From Candidatus Aminicenantota bacterium (GTDB lineage: Bacteria > Acidobacteriota > Aminicenantia > Aminicenantales > UBA4085), in contig JAUYDS010000199.1 in NCBI GenBank assembly GCA_030691735.1, positions 1 through 43,769 on the forward strand: a stretch of DNA of 43,769 nt. The letters run 5' to 3'. A model generated the notes under the pieces. It did not search any database and was not told the origin of the DNA. It was given only the letters and a program-made list of their open reading frames with translations. Shown here one piece after another: positions 29,913-39,358 of the stretch. The number at the start of each line of letters is the position of its first letter. Positions within the stretch are counted from its first letter, which is position 1. The translations under genes were made by a program, and so were the position numbers.

Positions 29913-31205
29913 ATGAGAAAAACGCACTGGGTTCTTGGCGCCGGTGTGATCGCGGGCGTGACGGCCCTCCTGGTTTTTGGAGGTTCCGGTCTTCCCCGTG
30001 CCCAGGATTCTCCGGACCACATGCCCGGAGAGGTCCTCCTAAAATTCAAATCCTCCGTTCCGATCCCGGTGAAAGCGTTGGCCTTGGCCGCCCTGCGCTC
30101 ACGGGCCCAAGCCCGCATCTCCCCTCTTGACGTTTATGTCGTCCGGATCCCGGAGGACGCGACCGTCGAAGAGATGGTCGAAGCCTTCGGCCGGAATCCC
30201 GACGTGGCCTATGTTCAACCGAATTATGTCTATCGCGCCTGTCTGACGCCGAACGACAAGTATTTCGAAGATCAATACGCCTTGTTCAACAAAGGCCAGC
30301 AGGTCGGTTGGGTCCCCGGCAGTCCCCAAGGGAAACCGAGCGCCGACATCAAGGCCACTTCGGCCTGGGAGGAAACCACGGGCGCGGCTGGCGTGGTCAT
30401 CGGCATCCTCGATTCGGGCGTGGACCTCACCCATCCGGATCTAAAGAATAAAATCAAAAGCCCCGGCTACGACTTCGTCAACAACGACGCGGACGCGACG
30501 GACGACTATGGACACGGGACGATGGTCGCCGGCATCGCCGCCGCGGAGACCAATAACTACGAAGGGATCGCCGGAGTTTCCTGGAACTCGAAGATCCTGC
30601 CGGTCAAGGTCTTGAACCAATTCGGGTTCGGCGACACGGTCGCCGTCGTCAACGGCATTCTCTGGGCCGTCGACAACGGCGCTCAGATCCTCAATCTCAG
30701 CTTCGGCACTCCGGCCAGGGACACCGCCCTCGAAGAGGCCTTGAAATACGCCTTTGAAACGAAAGGCGTTTTCATCGCCGCGGCGGCGGGCAACGACAAT
30801 ACGGCGGTCTATTATCCCGCGGCCTATGATCGATATGTCTGCGCGACGGCGGCCACGGACTACAATGACCAGCGGACGACGTGGTCGAACTTCGGCTCCG
30901 AGATCGACGTCGCCGCTCCGGGGGACAAGATCATCTCCACCTACCCCGTCGCCTTGGCCCAGGCGGCCGGGTTCCCGCCTTATAAATTTCAGGACGGCAC
31001 GTCCATGGCCAGCGCCTACGTGGCCGGGCTGGCGGCCCTGATCCGAGGGATCAAGCCCTCCTTGACTCCGAGCGAAATCATGAACATCATCCGGTATTCC
31101 GCCGATGATGTGAACTCCTCGATCTATAAAGGCCAGGACGTATTCCTCGGCTACGGCCGCATCAATATGGAGAAGGCGCTCGTCCCTCTCAAAATCGTCA
31201 AATAG
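29913..31205 (+). CDS. Subtilisin-like serine protease (S8), secreted
   Basis: A 430-residue exported peptidase. A signal peptide or anchor lies at about 6-30, followed by an inhibitor-like propeptide (PGEVLLKFKSSV to VAYVQPNYVYR, about 38-108) and the S8 domain. The catalytic triad is complete: Asp in GILDSGVDLTHPD (about 167), His in DDYGHGTMVAGI (about 201), Ser in DGTSMASAYVAG (about 364). The oxyanion Asn lies in AAAGNDN (about 294). Spacer GKPSADIKATSAWEETTG matches bacterial subtilases. It most likely acts in the periplasm or outside the cell. It is 16 bases after the barrel gene and 16 bases before recN, thus apparently in the same run, although its link to either is not obvious. Confidence 0.95.
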   Translation: MRKTHWVLGAGVIAGVTALLVFGGSGLPRAQDSPDHMPGEVLLKFKSSVPIPVKALALAALRSRAQARISPLDVYVVRIPEDATVEEMVEAFGRNPDVAYVQPNYVYRACLTPNDKYFEDQYALFNKGQQVGWVPGSPQGKPSADIKATSAWEETTGAAGVVIGILDSGVDLTHPDLKNKIKSPGYDFVNNDADATDDYGHGTMVAGIAAAETNNYEGIAGVSWNSKILPVKVLNQFGFGDTVAVVNGILWAVDNGAQILNLSFGTPARDTALEEALKYAFETKGVFIAAAAGNDNTAVYYPAAYDRYVCATAATDYNDQRTTWSNFGSEIDVAAPGDKIISTYPVALAQAAGFPPYKFQDGTSMASAYVAGLAALIRGIKPSLTPSEIMNIIRYSADDVNSSIYKGQDVFLGYGRINMEKALVPLKIVK

Positions 31206-31220
31206 GGGCGGTTCGGCGGA

Positions 31221-32912
31221 ATGATCAAGTTTCTGAGGATCCGCAACCTGGCCACGATCGAGGACATCCGGATGGATCTGTCCGAAGGCTTATCCATCCT
31301 CACCGGCGAGACCGGCGCGGGCAAGTCCATCATCATCGACGGCATCAGGCTGATCTGCGGCGAAAAAGCCTCCCCCGACCTGGTCCGGACGGGACGAGCG
31401 GAGGCCTCGCTCGAAGCGATCTTCTCCCGTCCCGACAGCGGCCCTGAACGGGCAGACTTGATCCGGGATAAGACGAGCGACGATCTTGTCCTCCAAAGAT
31501 CGATCGGCGGAGCCGGAACGGGGAAAGCCTACGGGGACGGCATCCTCGTTCCGGTGAAACGCCTCAAAGAACTGGCCGGCCCGCTCGTCGACATCTATGG
31601 ACAGAACGACCATGTCTTCCTCCTTCGCCTCGACAGCCATCTCGATTATCTCGATCATTTCAGCGGCACGATCCCCCTCCGCGACGATGTGGCGGCCGCG
31701 GCCCGGGAGCTGCGCCGTCTGGGCCGCCTGAAGGTCGAGTGGACGGAGCGCGAGCGCGAGCGCAGCCAGCGCCTCGATTACCTGGATTTTCAGATCCGAG
31801 AGATCGACAAGGCCGGCCTGCGGCCCGACGAAGAGGAGGAACTCCGGGCCCGCCGTCATCTGCTCAAAAACGCGGAGAAGATCTCGGCGCTCGTCGAACA
31901 GGCGCTCGACACGGCCTATGCCGGCGACCCTTCCCTTTTGGCTCTCCTGGCCAAGCTCGAGCACGCTCTGGCCGAACTGAGCGCCTTCGATCCGGCCTTC
32001 ACCGAGATGAACGAGTCGCTCGGACCGCTGGGCATCGTCGTCCGCGAACTCGCCGACGTCCTGATGCGCTATAAGGAAAAACAGGACCTGTCGCCGGAAA
32101 AGACGGAAGAGGTCGAGGCGCGGCTCAGCCTCATCGAAAACCTCAAAAGGAAATACGGCGGCGATATCCGGAACATCCAGTTCTATCTGGAGAACATCAA
32201 GCGCGAGCACGAGGATCTGGTCGGGATCCAGGAGAAACTGGCGCGCGTCGAGGCCGAGATCGCCTCAGCCTTCGCGGTCTATACGGCGAAAGCGACAGCC
32301 CTGTCCGCCGTCCGGAAAAAGGCTGCGGCCGAGCTCGAAAAGCTCATCGAAAAGGAGATCGGGCTGTTGGGCATGAAAAAGGCCCGATTCCACATTCAGA
32401 TCGATCCCTTTCCCTTGACCGAACCGAATCCCGACCGCATCCGGGACACGGGGATGGACGACGTCGAATTCGTCATCAGCCCGAATCCCGGCGAACAGCT
32501 CAAGCCTCTGCGCAAGATCGCCTCGGGCGGCGAATTGTCCCGGATCATGCTCGCCCTCAAGGCCGTCGGCAAGGAAAAGGACGGGGCCAAAACCCTGATC
32601 TTCGATGAGATCGACGCCGGCATCGGGGGCAAAACGGCGGAGTTCATCGCCCAGAAGCTGAAGAGCCTGGCCCGGACCCATCAGATCATCTGCATCACCC
32701 ATCTGCCTCAGATCGCCTCGTTCGCCGACCATCATTTCAGGATCGAGAAGACCGTCGCCAAAAACCGGACGTTCACCGCCGTGAAAAAACTCTCGTTCGA
32801 AGAGCGGGTCGAAGAGATCGCCCGGCTGATGTCGGGCAGCCTCGTCACCCCGGCCGCCCTCGAAAGCGCGCGGGAAATGCTCCGCCACCACGCGGCCGAC
32901 GCCCGGGATTGA
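31221..32912 (+). CDS. recN: DNA repair protein RecN
   Basis: A 563-residue SMC-like ATPase of double-strand break repair. Walker A GETGAGKS is at about residue 31-38. LVDIYGQNDHVFLLRLDSHLDYLD follows. Central coiled-coil arms (ARELRRLGRLKVEWTERERERSQRLDYLDFQIREIDKA and AEIASAF) lead to the ABC signature SGGELSRIMLALK, Walker B TLIFDEIDAGIGG and ITHLPQIASFADHHF switch. All expected elements are present, so it is intact. No LexA box was searched for in detail upstream because the start lies 16 bp after the protease gene. Confidence 0.96.
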   Translation: MIKFLRIRNLATIEDIRMDLSEGLSILTGETGAGKSIIIDGIRLICGEKASPDLVRTGRAEASLEAIFSRPDSGPERADLIRDKTSDDLVLQRSIGGAGTGKAYGDGILVPVKRLKELAGPLVDIYGQNDHVFLLRLDSHLDYLDHFSGTIPLRDDVAAAARELRRLGRLKVEWTERERERSQRLDYLDFQIREIDKAGLRPDEEEELRARRHLLKNAEKISALVEQALDTAYAGDPSLLALLAKLEHALAELSAFDPAFTEMNESLGPLGIVVRELADVLMRYKEKQDLSPEKTEEVEARLSLIENLKRKYGGDIRNIQFYLENIKREHEDLVGIQEKLARVEAEIASAFAVYTAKATALSAVRKKAAAELEKLIEKEIGLLGMKKARFHIQIDPFPLTEPNPDRIRDTGMDDVEFVISPNPGEQLKPLRKIASGGELSRIMLALKAVGKEKDGAKTLIFDEIDAGIGGKTAEFIAQKLKSLARTHQIICITHLPQIASFADHHFRIEKTVAKNRTFTAVKKLSFEERVEEIARLMSGSLVTPAALESAREMLRHHAADARD

Positions 32913-32936
32913 CTAAAGGACGGAAGGAGAAGGACC

Positions 32937-33371
32937 ATGAAAAAAACCGAAAAAGCGGCGGCGCTGTTCAAGGAGGGATTCAGCTGCTCCCAGGCCGTGT
33001 TCGCGGCCTTCAGCGAAGATCATGGCTTGGACCGCGACACCTCCCTCAAACTCGCCCAGGCTTTCGGCGGGGGGATGGCCCACCTCGGAGAAGCCTGCGG
33101 AGCCGTCACCGGAGCGTTCATGCTGATCGGACTCAAATACGGCCGGACGAAGGCCGACGATCTCGAAGCGAGGGATCGAACCTATGCCAAGATGCGCCAG
33201 GTCACCGACCGATTCAAGGCGCTCCATTGTTCGATCCAGTGCCGATGCCTGCTCGGTTTGGACCTGGGGACCGAGGAGGGCATGCGGTTGGCCAAGGAAA
33301 AGAACCTGTTCCAGACGCTTTGCCTCAAATATGTCCAAGACGCGGCGACGATCGTCGAAGAGATCCTCTGA
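32937..33371 (+). CDS. C_GCAxxG_C_C family redox protein
   Basis: A 144-residue cytoplasmic protein. The name-giving pattern is CSQAVFAAF (Cys 17), then a GGGMAHLGEACGAVTGAFMLIG block (Cys 54), then the downstream cysteines in LHCSIQCRCLLG and LCLKYV. Family members of this small domain are thought to handle electrons or metals, but no reaction is established for this one. AAGGAGAAGG precedes ATG. It is between recN and miaB; the gap to miaB is about 30 bp. Confidence 0.9.
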   Translation: MKKTEKAAALFKEGFSCSQAVFAAFSEDHGLDRDTSLKLAQAFGGGMAHLGEACGAVTGAFMLIGLKYGRTKADDLEARDRTYAKMRQVTDRFKALHCSIQCRCLLGLDLGTEEGMRLAKEKNLFQTLCLKYVQDAATIVEEIL

Positions 33372-33400
33372 AAACCCCGGCCCCGATTCATCGTGTTCCC

Positions 33401-34726
33401 ATGACAGACTTGAACGGCCTGGCCGTTTATATTGAAACGTTCGGCTGCCAGATGAACGAGAACGACTCGGAGCGGATCGCCGGTCTGCTCGCCGCGGCCG
33501 GGGCCCGCTTGGCCGACCGGCCGGAAGAGAGCCAGGTAACGATTGTCAACACCTGCGCCGTTCGAGCGAAATCCGAGGAGAAACTGTTCTCCTATCTCGG
33601 CCGCCTGAGGTCCCTGAAAAAAAAGACGGGCCTGGTCGTCGTCCTGGCCGGCTGTGTCGCCCAGCTCCGCCGGGACAAGATCCTGGACAGGAATCCGGAC
33701 GTGGACTTCATCCTCGGCCCGGACAACTACCATCGGCTGCCGGAGCTGCTCGAACGCCGGCTCGGACAGCCGAGGGTCCTCACGGCCTGGTCCAAGGAAT
33801 GGCGGGAGGACGATCGCCGGCATTGCCTGCGACGCAGCCCGGTCTCCGCGTTCGTCACCGTCATGGAAGGCTGCGACAATTTCTGCGCTTATTGCATCGT
33901 CCCGTTCACGCGCGGCCGGGAGAAGTTCCGACCGCTCCGGGCCGTCCTCGACGAGGTCCGGACTCTGGCCGGCGAGGGTTACAAAGAGATCCAGTTCCTC
34001 GGGCAGAACGTCAATTCCTACCGGGACCCGGCGACCGGCGCCGTCTTTCGAGACCTCCTGACGGCGGCGGACGAAATCGAGGGAATCGAATGGATCCGTT
34101 TCATCACCTCCCATCCCAAGAATTTTAACGACGACATGGCTGAGGCCATGGCCCGCTCCAGCCATGTCTGCCGTCAGATCCATTTGCCCCTCCAATCCGG
34201 ATCGTCCGCGGTTCTTGAGCGGATGAAACGAGGTTATTCGCGGGAGTCGTATCTGGAGAAGATCCGGGGGCTCCGTTCGCTCATGCCCGAGATCTGTCTA
34301 AGCACGGATATCATCGTCGGGTTCCCGGGCGAGACCGAGTCGGAGTTCTCGGAGACGCTGGCGGCCCTCCGGGATATCCGGTATGCTAATATCTTCTCCT
34401 TCCGCTACTCGCCACGCCCCGGCACGTCCGCGGCGAAGCTGACCGATGACGTCCCGTTCGAGGTCAAACGGCGCCGGCTGATGGAAGTCCAACAAACGCA
34501 GAAGGCGATCCAAACAGGGATCCACGAAGGATTCATCGGCCGGACGATCCGGGTTCTCTGCCAGGGAAAGAGCAAGAAAGATGGGCGCGTCTATTCAGGT
34601 CGGAGCGAGGGCTATCAGGTGGTCAACTTCCGATCGGAAACCGATGTCATCGGCCGCTTCGTCCAGGTCAGGATCACGTCCTCTGGACCTTACAGTTTGC
34701 GCGGAGAGCTCTCCGGAATTCCATAA
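33401..34726 (+). CDS. miaB: tRNA-2-methylthio-N6-dimethylallyladenosine synthase
   Basis: A 441-residue radical-SAM methylthiotransferase acting on N6-isopentenyl-A37 of tRNAs reading UNN codons. The auxiliary cluster cysteines are in FGCQMNE (16), NTCAVRAKSE (52) and LAGCVAQ (85). The radical-SAM motif is CDNFCAYC (158, 162, 165), followed by PFTRGREKFRP, QFLGQNVNSY, RQIHLPLQSGSSAVLERMKRGY and STDIIVGFPGETE. A TRAM domain (GRTIRVLCQG through VIGRFVQVRITSS) finishes the protein. The QNVNSY version and R-x-x-R-P pattern favour MiaB over RimO. ATG 33401 begins the conserved N-terminus. A longer in-frame run to the left overlaps the preceding genes and is not conserved. No strong ribosome site is visible. 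Confidence 0.95.
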   Translation: MTDLNGLAVYIETFGCQMNENDSERIAGLLAAAGARLADRPEESQVTIVNTCAVRAKSEEKLFSYLGRLRSLKKKTGLVVVLAGCVAQLRRDKILDRNPDVDFILGPDNYHRLPELLERRLGQPRVLTAWSKEWREDDRRHCLRRSPVSAFVTVMEGCDNFCAYCIVPFTRGREKFRPLRAVLDEVRTLAGEGYKEIQFLGQNVNSYRDPATGAVFRDLLTAADEIEGIEWIRFITSHPKNFNDDMAEAMARSSHVCRQIHLPLQSGSSAVLERMKRGYSRESYLEKIRGLRSLMPEICLSTDIIVGFPGETESEFSETLAALRDIRYANIFSFRYSPRPGTSAAKLTDDVPFEVKRRRLMEVQQTQKAIQTGIHEGFIGRTIRVLCQGKSKKDGRVYSGRSEGYQVVNFRSETDVIGRFVQVRITSSGPYSLRGELSGIP

Positions 34727-34782
34727 TCCGGGCGAAATTCCACGTCGATCGGGCAAGCGGCGCGCAACTCCATCCGCGTCGG

Positions 34783-34811
34783 TTGATATTCACGCCTGTT
34801 TCCGCTATAAT
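34783..34811 (+). promoter_or_regulatory. Promoter of the nusA-infB operon
   Basis: TTGATA (34783-34788), a 17-bp spacer and a perfect TATAAT (34806-34811) lie about 40 bases before the nusA ATG. This is the clearest promoter on the plus strand and marks the start of a new transcription unit after miaB. No rimP homolog precedes nusA, which is unusual compared with the common rimP-nusA-infB order. Confidence 0.7.
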
Positions 34812-34850
34812 CAAGTGCTTTTAACGGAACTAACAGAGAAAGCCGAGGGC

Positions 34851-35897
34851 ATGAAGATCAACGTCTGGAACACCATCTTGCAGCTCAGCAAGGAGCGCGG
34901 CGTCGAGTCGTCCCTCATCATCAGTGCCATCCAAGAGTCGCTCAAGGTCGCCGCTTCCAAATACTATACGCGAAACGAAGACATCCACGTCGACTTCCGG
35001 CCGGAAAAAGGCGAGCTCCGGGTCTACGCGCTCAAGCGGGTGGTCGAACATCCCGTCTCCCCCGCCCGGGAGATCTCCCTGGAGGAGGCTCGGAAGTCGA
35101 ATCCCGCGGCGGTCGTCGACGACGCCGTCGAGATCGATCTCCCCTCCGATACCCTGGGGCGGATCGCGGCTCAGGCCGCCAAGCAGGTGATCTTACAGAA
35201 AGTCCGGGACGCGGAACAGGAAAAGATCTATGGCGAGTTCGCCTCGCGATTGGGCGAGATCGTCATGGGCGTCCATCGGCGCGAGGAAAACGACGCGATC
35301 ATCCTCGAGGTCAACAAGACCGATGTCCTCTTCCCCTTCCGCGAAAAGCTCTTCAACGAGGACTTCAAGCGCGGCGACCAGGTCCGGGCGGTGATCATCC
35401 AGGTCAAAAAGGGATATAAAGGCGTGGATCCGCAGGTGATCGTCTCCCGAACGAGCCCCAAGTTCCTGGAAAAGCTCCTTGAACTCGAGATTCCCGAGAT
35501 CGCCAACGGGACGATCGAGATCAAGGACATCGTCCGCCAGCCCGGCGAACGGGCCAAAGTGGCCGTGGCGACCCGCGAGCGTGATGTCGACCCTGTCGGC
35601 GCCTGCATCGGCGTCAAGGGCAGCCGCGTCCTGGCCATCAGCAAGGAGCTGGCCGGCGAGAAGATCGACATCATCGTCTGGTCGCCCAATCCCCTGAGCT
35701 ACGCCAAGGCCGCCCTCAGCCCGGCGCGCGTCGAGAGCATGATCATCGTCAACAATGACGAGAAGACGATGCAGGCAATCGTGGCCAAGGACCAGTTGTC
35801 CCTGGCGATCGGCAAGAAGGGGATCAACGTCAAACTGGCCTCGAAGCTCGTCGGCTGGAAGATCGGGATCCAACAGCCATCCCCTGAATCGACATAG
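34851..35897 (+). CDS. nusA: Transcription termination/antitermination factor NusA
   Basis: A 348-residue NusA without the extra C-terminal acidic repeats of Proteobacteria. The RNA-polymerase-binding N-domain ([29 protein letters not shown]) leads to an S1 domain at about 130-195. KH1 ([35 protein letters not shown], then [11 protein letters not shown]) and KH2 ([27 protein letters not shown]) follow. The start ATG 34851 is where homology begins and where the promoter-leader ends; earlier in-frame codons lie in miaB. NusA modulates pausing and rho-dependent and intrinsic termination and couples to ribosome synthesis. It is 14 bases before infB. Confidence 0.95.
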   Translation: MKINVWNTILQLSKERGVESSLIISAIQESLKVAASKYYTRNEDIHVDFRPEKGELRVYALKRVVEHPVSPAREISLEEARKSNPAAVVDDAVEIDLPSDTLGRIAAQAAKQVILQKVRDAEQEKIYGEFASRLGEIVMGVHRREENDAIILEVNKTDVLFPFREKLFNEDFKRGDQVRAVIIQVKKGYKGVDPQVIVSRTSPKFLEKLLELEIPEIANGTIEIKDIVRQPGERAKVAVATRERDVDPVGACIGVKGSRVLAISKELAGEKIDIIVWSPNPLSYAKAALSPARVESMIIVNNDEKTMQAIVAKDQLSLAIGKKGINVKLASKLVGWKIGIQQPSPEST

Positions 35898-35911
35898 AAA
35901 AGGAACGTCCA

Positions 35912-37720
35912 TTGACGGAAACGAAGACAACCAAAACGACCAAAACGACCAAGACGACAAAAGACGGTCCCAAGGCCCGGCCGGTGATTCTTCTCCGTGA
36001 AGGCTCGACCGTGAAGGAGCTGGCGGACAAGCTGAAAGCCCGGCCGAAGGATATCCTGGAGAAGCTGGCGGCGAAAGGCTTTCGCCTGAACGTCAACGAC
36101 GTCATCGACGAAGCGTTCGCGGCCAAGGTCGCGGCGACGCTCGGCATCGTCCTCGAGAGCGTCTCCGTCGAAAAAGAGATGCGGACCCGCGCCGAGAGCA
36201 AGAAGGCGGACCTCGTGACGCGCCCGCCGGTCGTGACGATCATGGGCCATGTCGACCATGGCAAGACGACGCTGCTCGACGCCATCCGATCCTCTAAGCT
36301 CGTCGACAAGGAATCGGGCGGCATCACCCAGCACATCGGCGCCTATCAGGTCGTCCACAATAAACGGGCGATCACCTTTATCGACACGCCGGGCCACGAG
36401 GCGTTCACCCAGCTCCGCGCCCGCGGAGCGAAGGTCACCGACATCGTCGTCCTGGTCATCGCCGCGGACGAAGCGGTGATGCCCCAGACCAAGGAGGCCA
36501 TCAACCACGCCAAGGCCGCCGGGGTTCCGATGATCGTCGCCATCAACAAGATCGACAAGCCCGAGGCCAATCCGGACAAGATCAAACGGGAGCTGCAGAA
36601 GGAAAACGTCCTGGTCGAGGAATGGGGCGGTGACGTCATCAGCGTCGCGGTCTCGGCTAAGGACAAAAAGAACATCAAGGAGCTCTTGGAGATGATCCTG
36701 CTCCTGGCCGACGTCATCGAGATCAAGGCCAATCCCAAAGGGAAAGCTCAGGGGGTCATCCTCGAGGCCCGCCTCGACGCCAAGAAGGGTCCTCTGGCGA
36801 CCGTGATCATCCAGAACGGAACATTGGCCGTGGGCCAAGCTTTTCTGTCGGGGACGACCTTCGGCAAGGTCCGCGCGCTCAACGACGAACACGGTCGCGC
36901 TCTAAAAGCCGCCGGACCCTCGACCCCCGTCGAGATTCTCGGATTCGCCGGGGTGCCTCAGGCGGGCGATTTTTTCCAGGTGCTCGATAGCCAAGAGGAA
37001 GCCCGGGTTATCGCCGAATATCGCCTCTCCCACGCTTCCAAGAGCGACGTCAAAAAACCCGGACAGGTTACGCTTGACGACCTTTTCAAGAAGATCGAAG
37101 AGGGAGAATCCAAGGAACTGCTCCTCATCCTCAAAGCCGACGTCCAAGGCTCGGTCGAAGTGTTGACCGGGCTTCTCCCCTCCCTCGGCACGGAGAAGGT
37201 GAAGATCAGGCTCATCCAGGCCATGACCGGGTCGATCACGGAGTCGGACATCCTCCTCGCCTCGACCTCGAAGGCCATCATCCTCGGCTATAACGTCAAG
37301 CCCAGTCCCAAGATCCAAGAGCTGGCCCAGAAGGAGAACGTCCAGGTCCTGTCCTACAAGATCATCTACCAGCTGACGGACGACATCAAAAAGGCCGTGG
37401 CGGGGATGCTGGAACCCGTCATCAAAGAGACCTACCTGGGCCGGGCTCAGGTTCGTAAAGTCTTCAAGATCCCCAAGGTCGGCGTCATCGCCGGATGTTA
37501 TGTCCAGGACGGCAAGATCGTGCGCAACGCCGAGGTCAAGGTCCTCCGCAACAAGGAGGTCGTCTTCAAGGGCCGGATCGCCTCGTTGAAGCACTTGAAG
37601 GAGAACGTGACCGAGGTCAAAAAGGACCTGGAATGCGGCATCGGACTGGACCGGTTCAAAGAGATCCAAGAAGGCGACCAGATCGAGGCTTTCATCACCG
37701 AGAAGGTCTATCAAACCTAG
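35912..37720 (+). CDS. infB: Translation initiation factor IF-2 (short form)
   Basis: A 602-residue GTPase that places initiator tRNA on the 30S subunit. A TTG start (AAGGA seven to eight bases before) is followed by a Thr/Lys-rich repeat (TTK units), then the IF2N module ([33 protein letters not shown]). The G domain has [52 protein letters not shown] and SAKDKKNI, followed by domains II, III and the C-terminal fMet-tRNA module ending [21 protein letters not shown]. coli IF2 is 890 residues; the long variable N-terminus is almost absent here. The N-terminal Thr/Lys stretch is encoded by a near-perfect 9-bp repeat. Confidence 0.97.
   Translation: MTETKTTKTTKTTKTTKDGPKARPVILLREGSTVKELADKLKARPKDILEKLAAKGFRLNVNDVIDEAFAAKVAATLGIVLESVSVEKEMRTRAESKKADLVTRPPVVTIMGHVDHGKTTLLDAIRSSKLVDKESGGITQHIGAYQVVHNKRAITFIDTPGHEAFTQLRARGAKVTDIVVLVIAADEAVMPQTKEAINHAKAAGVPMIVAINKIDKPEANPDKIKRELQKENVLVEEWGGDVISVAVSAKDKKNIKELLEMILLLADVIEIKANPKGKAQGVILEARLDAKKGPLATVIIQNGTLAVGQAFLSGTTFGKVRALNDEHGRALKAAGPSTPVEILGFAGVPQAGDFFQVLDSQEEARVIAEYRLSHASKSDVKKPGQVTLDDLFKKIEEGESKELLLILKADVQGSVEVLTGLLPSLGTEKVKIRLIQAMTGSITESDILLASTSKAIILGYNVKPSPKIQELAQKENVQVLSYKIIYQLTDDIKKAVAGMLEPVIKETYLGRAQVRKVFKIPKVGVIAGCYVQDGKIVRNAEVKVLRNKEVVFKGRIASLKHLKENVTEVKKDLECGIGLDRFKEIQEGDQIEAFITEKVYQT
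35927..35962 (+). repeat. Nine-base tandem repeat inside infB
   Basis: Four in-frame units close to ACGACCAAA encode [12 protein letters not shown] after the first five codons of infB. Tandem units of 9 bases can expand or contract without frameshift, so the length of this tail may vary between strains. Confidence 0.75.
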
Positions 37721-37735
37721 AATAAGGCGCGGACC

Positions 37736-38017
37736 GTGGTCATCGGCTATCTCGAACTGGACATTCATTTTCCTTACGCCCGGTCCCTCAAGGATAAGCG
37801 CAAGGAGCTCAACGGGCTCAAGGACCGCATTCGCCAGAAACACAATGTCGCCCTCGCCGAACTGGACTTCCAGGACGTCTGGCAGCGGACGAAGATCGGC
37901 GTAGTCACCCTCAACAGCCACCAGACCATCGTCGAGCAGGTCCTGTCGCGGATCCGGTCCGACGTCTTCGAGCATGTCAACGGCGAACTTCTCGGCTCCC
38001 GGATCGAGTATTATTAG
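37736..38017 (+). CDS. DUF503 family protein (YlxP-like)
   Basis: A 93-residue small protein with a GTG start. IGYLELDIHFPYARSLKDKRKELNGLKDRIRQKHNVALAELDFQDVWQRTKIGVVTLNSHQTIVEQVLSRI matches the DUF503 family. Members are regularly found between infB and rbfA, as here, and are suspected of helping ribosome assembly or initiation, but the function is not established. It starts 15 bases after infB and its end is five bases before rbfA. Confidence 0.92.
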   Translation: MVIGYLELDIHFPYARSLKDKRKELNGLKDRIRQKHNVALAELDFQDVWQRTKIGVVTLNSHQTIVEQVLSRIRSDVFEHVNGELLGSRIEYY

Positions 38018-38022
38018 GCTCC

Positions 38023-38385
38023 ATGAAAGACGAGAGCCGGCGACAGAAGAAGATCGGCAGCCTGCTTCTCGAGGCGCTCAGCCGGATCCTCATCGAGGAG
38101 CTCCACGAGGTGACGACCGCCCTCGTGACCGTGACGCGCGTGGATGTTCCCGCCGACCTCAAGACGGCTCACGTCTATCTCAGCGTCTTCGGCCCCGACG
38201 ATCCCGCGGCGATCTTCGCTCACTTCGAACGGCGGACGGGATTCATCCGCAAGCGTCTTGCCTCCGCGGTCAAATTGAAGTATAATCCGGTACTATTTTT
38301 TACCTTGGATCCGACCGCGGACATGAGCGAACGGATCGACCGGCTTCTGCAAACGACCAAAACCGATGGACACGACGCCTCTTGA
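38023..38385 (+). CDS. rbfA: Ribosome-binding factor A
   Basis: A 120-residue KH-fold protein needed for late 30S maturation around the 5' end of 16S rRNA, especially in the cold. DESRRQKKIGSLLLEALSRILIEELHE, LVTVTRVDVPADLKTAHVYLSVFG and LKYNPVLFFTLDPTADMSERIDRLL show the family pattern. It is followed by nrnA with a 20-base overlap and preceded at five bases by the DUF503 gene. Confidence 0.94.
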   Translation: MKDESRRQKKIGSLLLEALSRILIEELHEVTTALVTVTRVDVPADLKTAHVYLSVFGPDDPAAIFAHFERRTGFIRKRLASAVKLKYNPVLFFTLDPTADMSERIDRLLQTTKTDGHDAS

Positions 38386-39355
38386 CCTCATCGTCAAAAA
38401 AATCTCCGCCAGCCGCCGTCTGGCGATCACCAGCCACCTTCGGCCCGATGGCGATTCCTTGTGCACCAGCCTGGCCCTGGCCTTCGCCGCCGAGGACATG
38501 GGCAAAGAAGCGGACATCTTCAATACGGACAGAACGCCGGTCCCGTTCCACGCCTTTCCCGATGCCGAGAGGATCCGGATCGGACAGATCCCGCCGGGGG
38601 TTTATGACGCGATCATCCTTCTCGAATGCGCCGACGTTTCCCGGTCCGGCCACGAGCACCTCGACGGTTATTTCAAGATCAATATCGATCATCACTATTC
38701 GAACGACCGCTACGCCGACATCAACTGGGTCGAGCCCACGGCTTCGGCCGTCGGAGAGATGGCCTTTGACCTGTGCCTAAAACTCCCGCTGAGGCTCACC
38801 CCGCGGATCGCCGGCCTCCTCTACTGCGCCATCGTCTCGGACACGGGCTCCTTCCAATTCTCGAACACGACCGCCAAGTGTTTCGAGGTCTGCCACGCTC
38901 TCGTCGAAGCCGGCGCGGACCCCAACCGAACGAGCGAAGCCCTCTTCCATAATAACCCTCCCGAAAAAATCAAACTCCTGGGGCGGGTACTGTCCACCCT
39001 GGATCTCAACCGGGACGGCTCCATCGCCATGATCCATTTGTTCAAAAGGGACCTCCGGAGCTTGAACTTGAGCGCGATCGACACGGAAGACATCACCACG
39101 CTGGCCCGTTCGATCAAGGGCGTGAACGTCGTCCTGTTCTTCAAGGAAATGGACGTGGGCGTCTTCCGTGTCAGCATCCGATCCAAAGGGACCGCCCATG
39201 CCGCGGCGATCGCCGAACATTTCGGCGGAGGCGGCCACGCCCATGCCGCGGGATTCACGGTTTACGGCCCTATCGAGGAGCTGATGAAGAACGTGCTCGC
39301 GACCGTCGAAAAACTTCTCGGCGAGATGGCCCCCGGACGGGCGGCCACGACTTGA
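38366..39355 (+). CDS. nrnA: DHH-family oligoribonuclease/pAp phosphatase NrnA
   Basis: A 329-residue cytoplasmic phosphoesterase. Metal-binding motifs are THS-type SHLRPDGDSLCTSLALA, LLECADVS (motif II Asp), NIDHHYSNDRYADINWV (motif III DHH) and IVSDTGSFQFSNT (motif IV Asp). The C-terminal DHHA1 domain contains GTAHAAAIAEHFGGGGHAHAAGF. NrnA-type enzymes finish degrading 2-5 nt RNAs and can hydrolyse 3'-phosphoadenosine 5'-phosphate. The gene starts inside the end of rbfA (20-base overlap) and ends three bases before truB, giving the common rbfA-nrnA-truB order. Confidence 0.93.
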   Translation: MDTTPLDLIVKKISASRRLAITSHLRPDGDSLCTSLALAFAAEDMGKEADIFNTDRTPVPFHAFPDAERIRIGQIPPGVYDAIILLECADVSRSGHEHLDGYFKINIDHHYSNDRYADINWVEPTASAVGEMAFDLCLKLPLRLTPRIAGLLYCAIVSDTGSFQFSNTTAKCFEVCHALVEAGADPNRTSEALFHNNPPEKIKLLGRVLSTLDLNRDGSIAMIHLFKRDLRSLNLSAIDTEDITTLARSIKGVNVVLFFKEMDVGVFRVSIRSKGTAHAAAIAEHFGGGGHAHAAGFTVYGPIEELMKNVLATVEKLLGEMAPGRAATT

Positions 39356-39358
39356 GGA

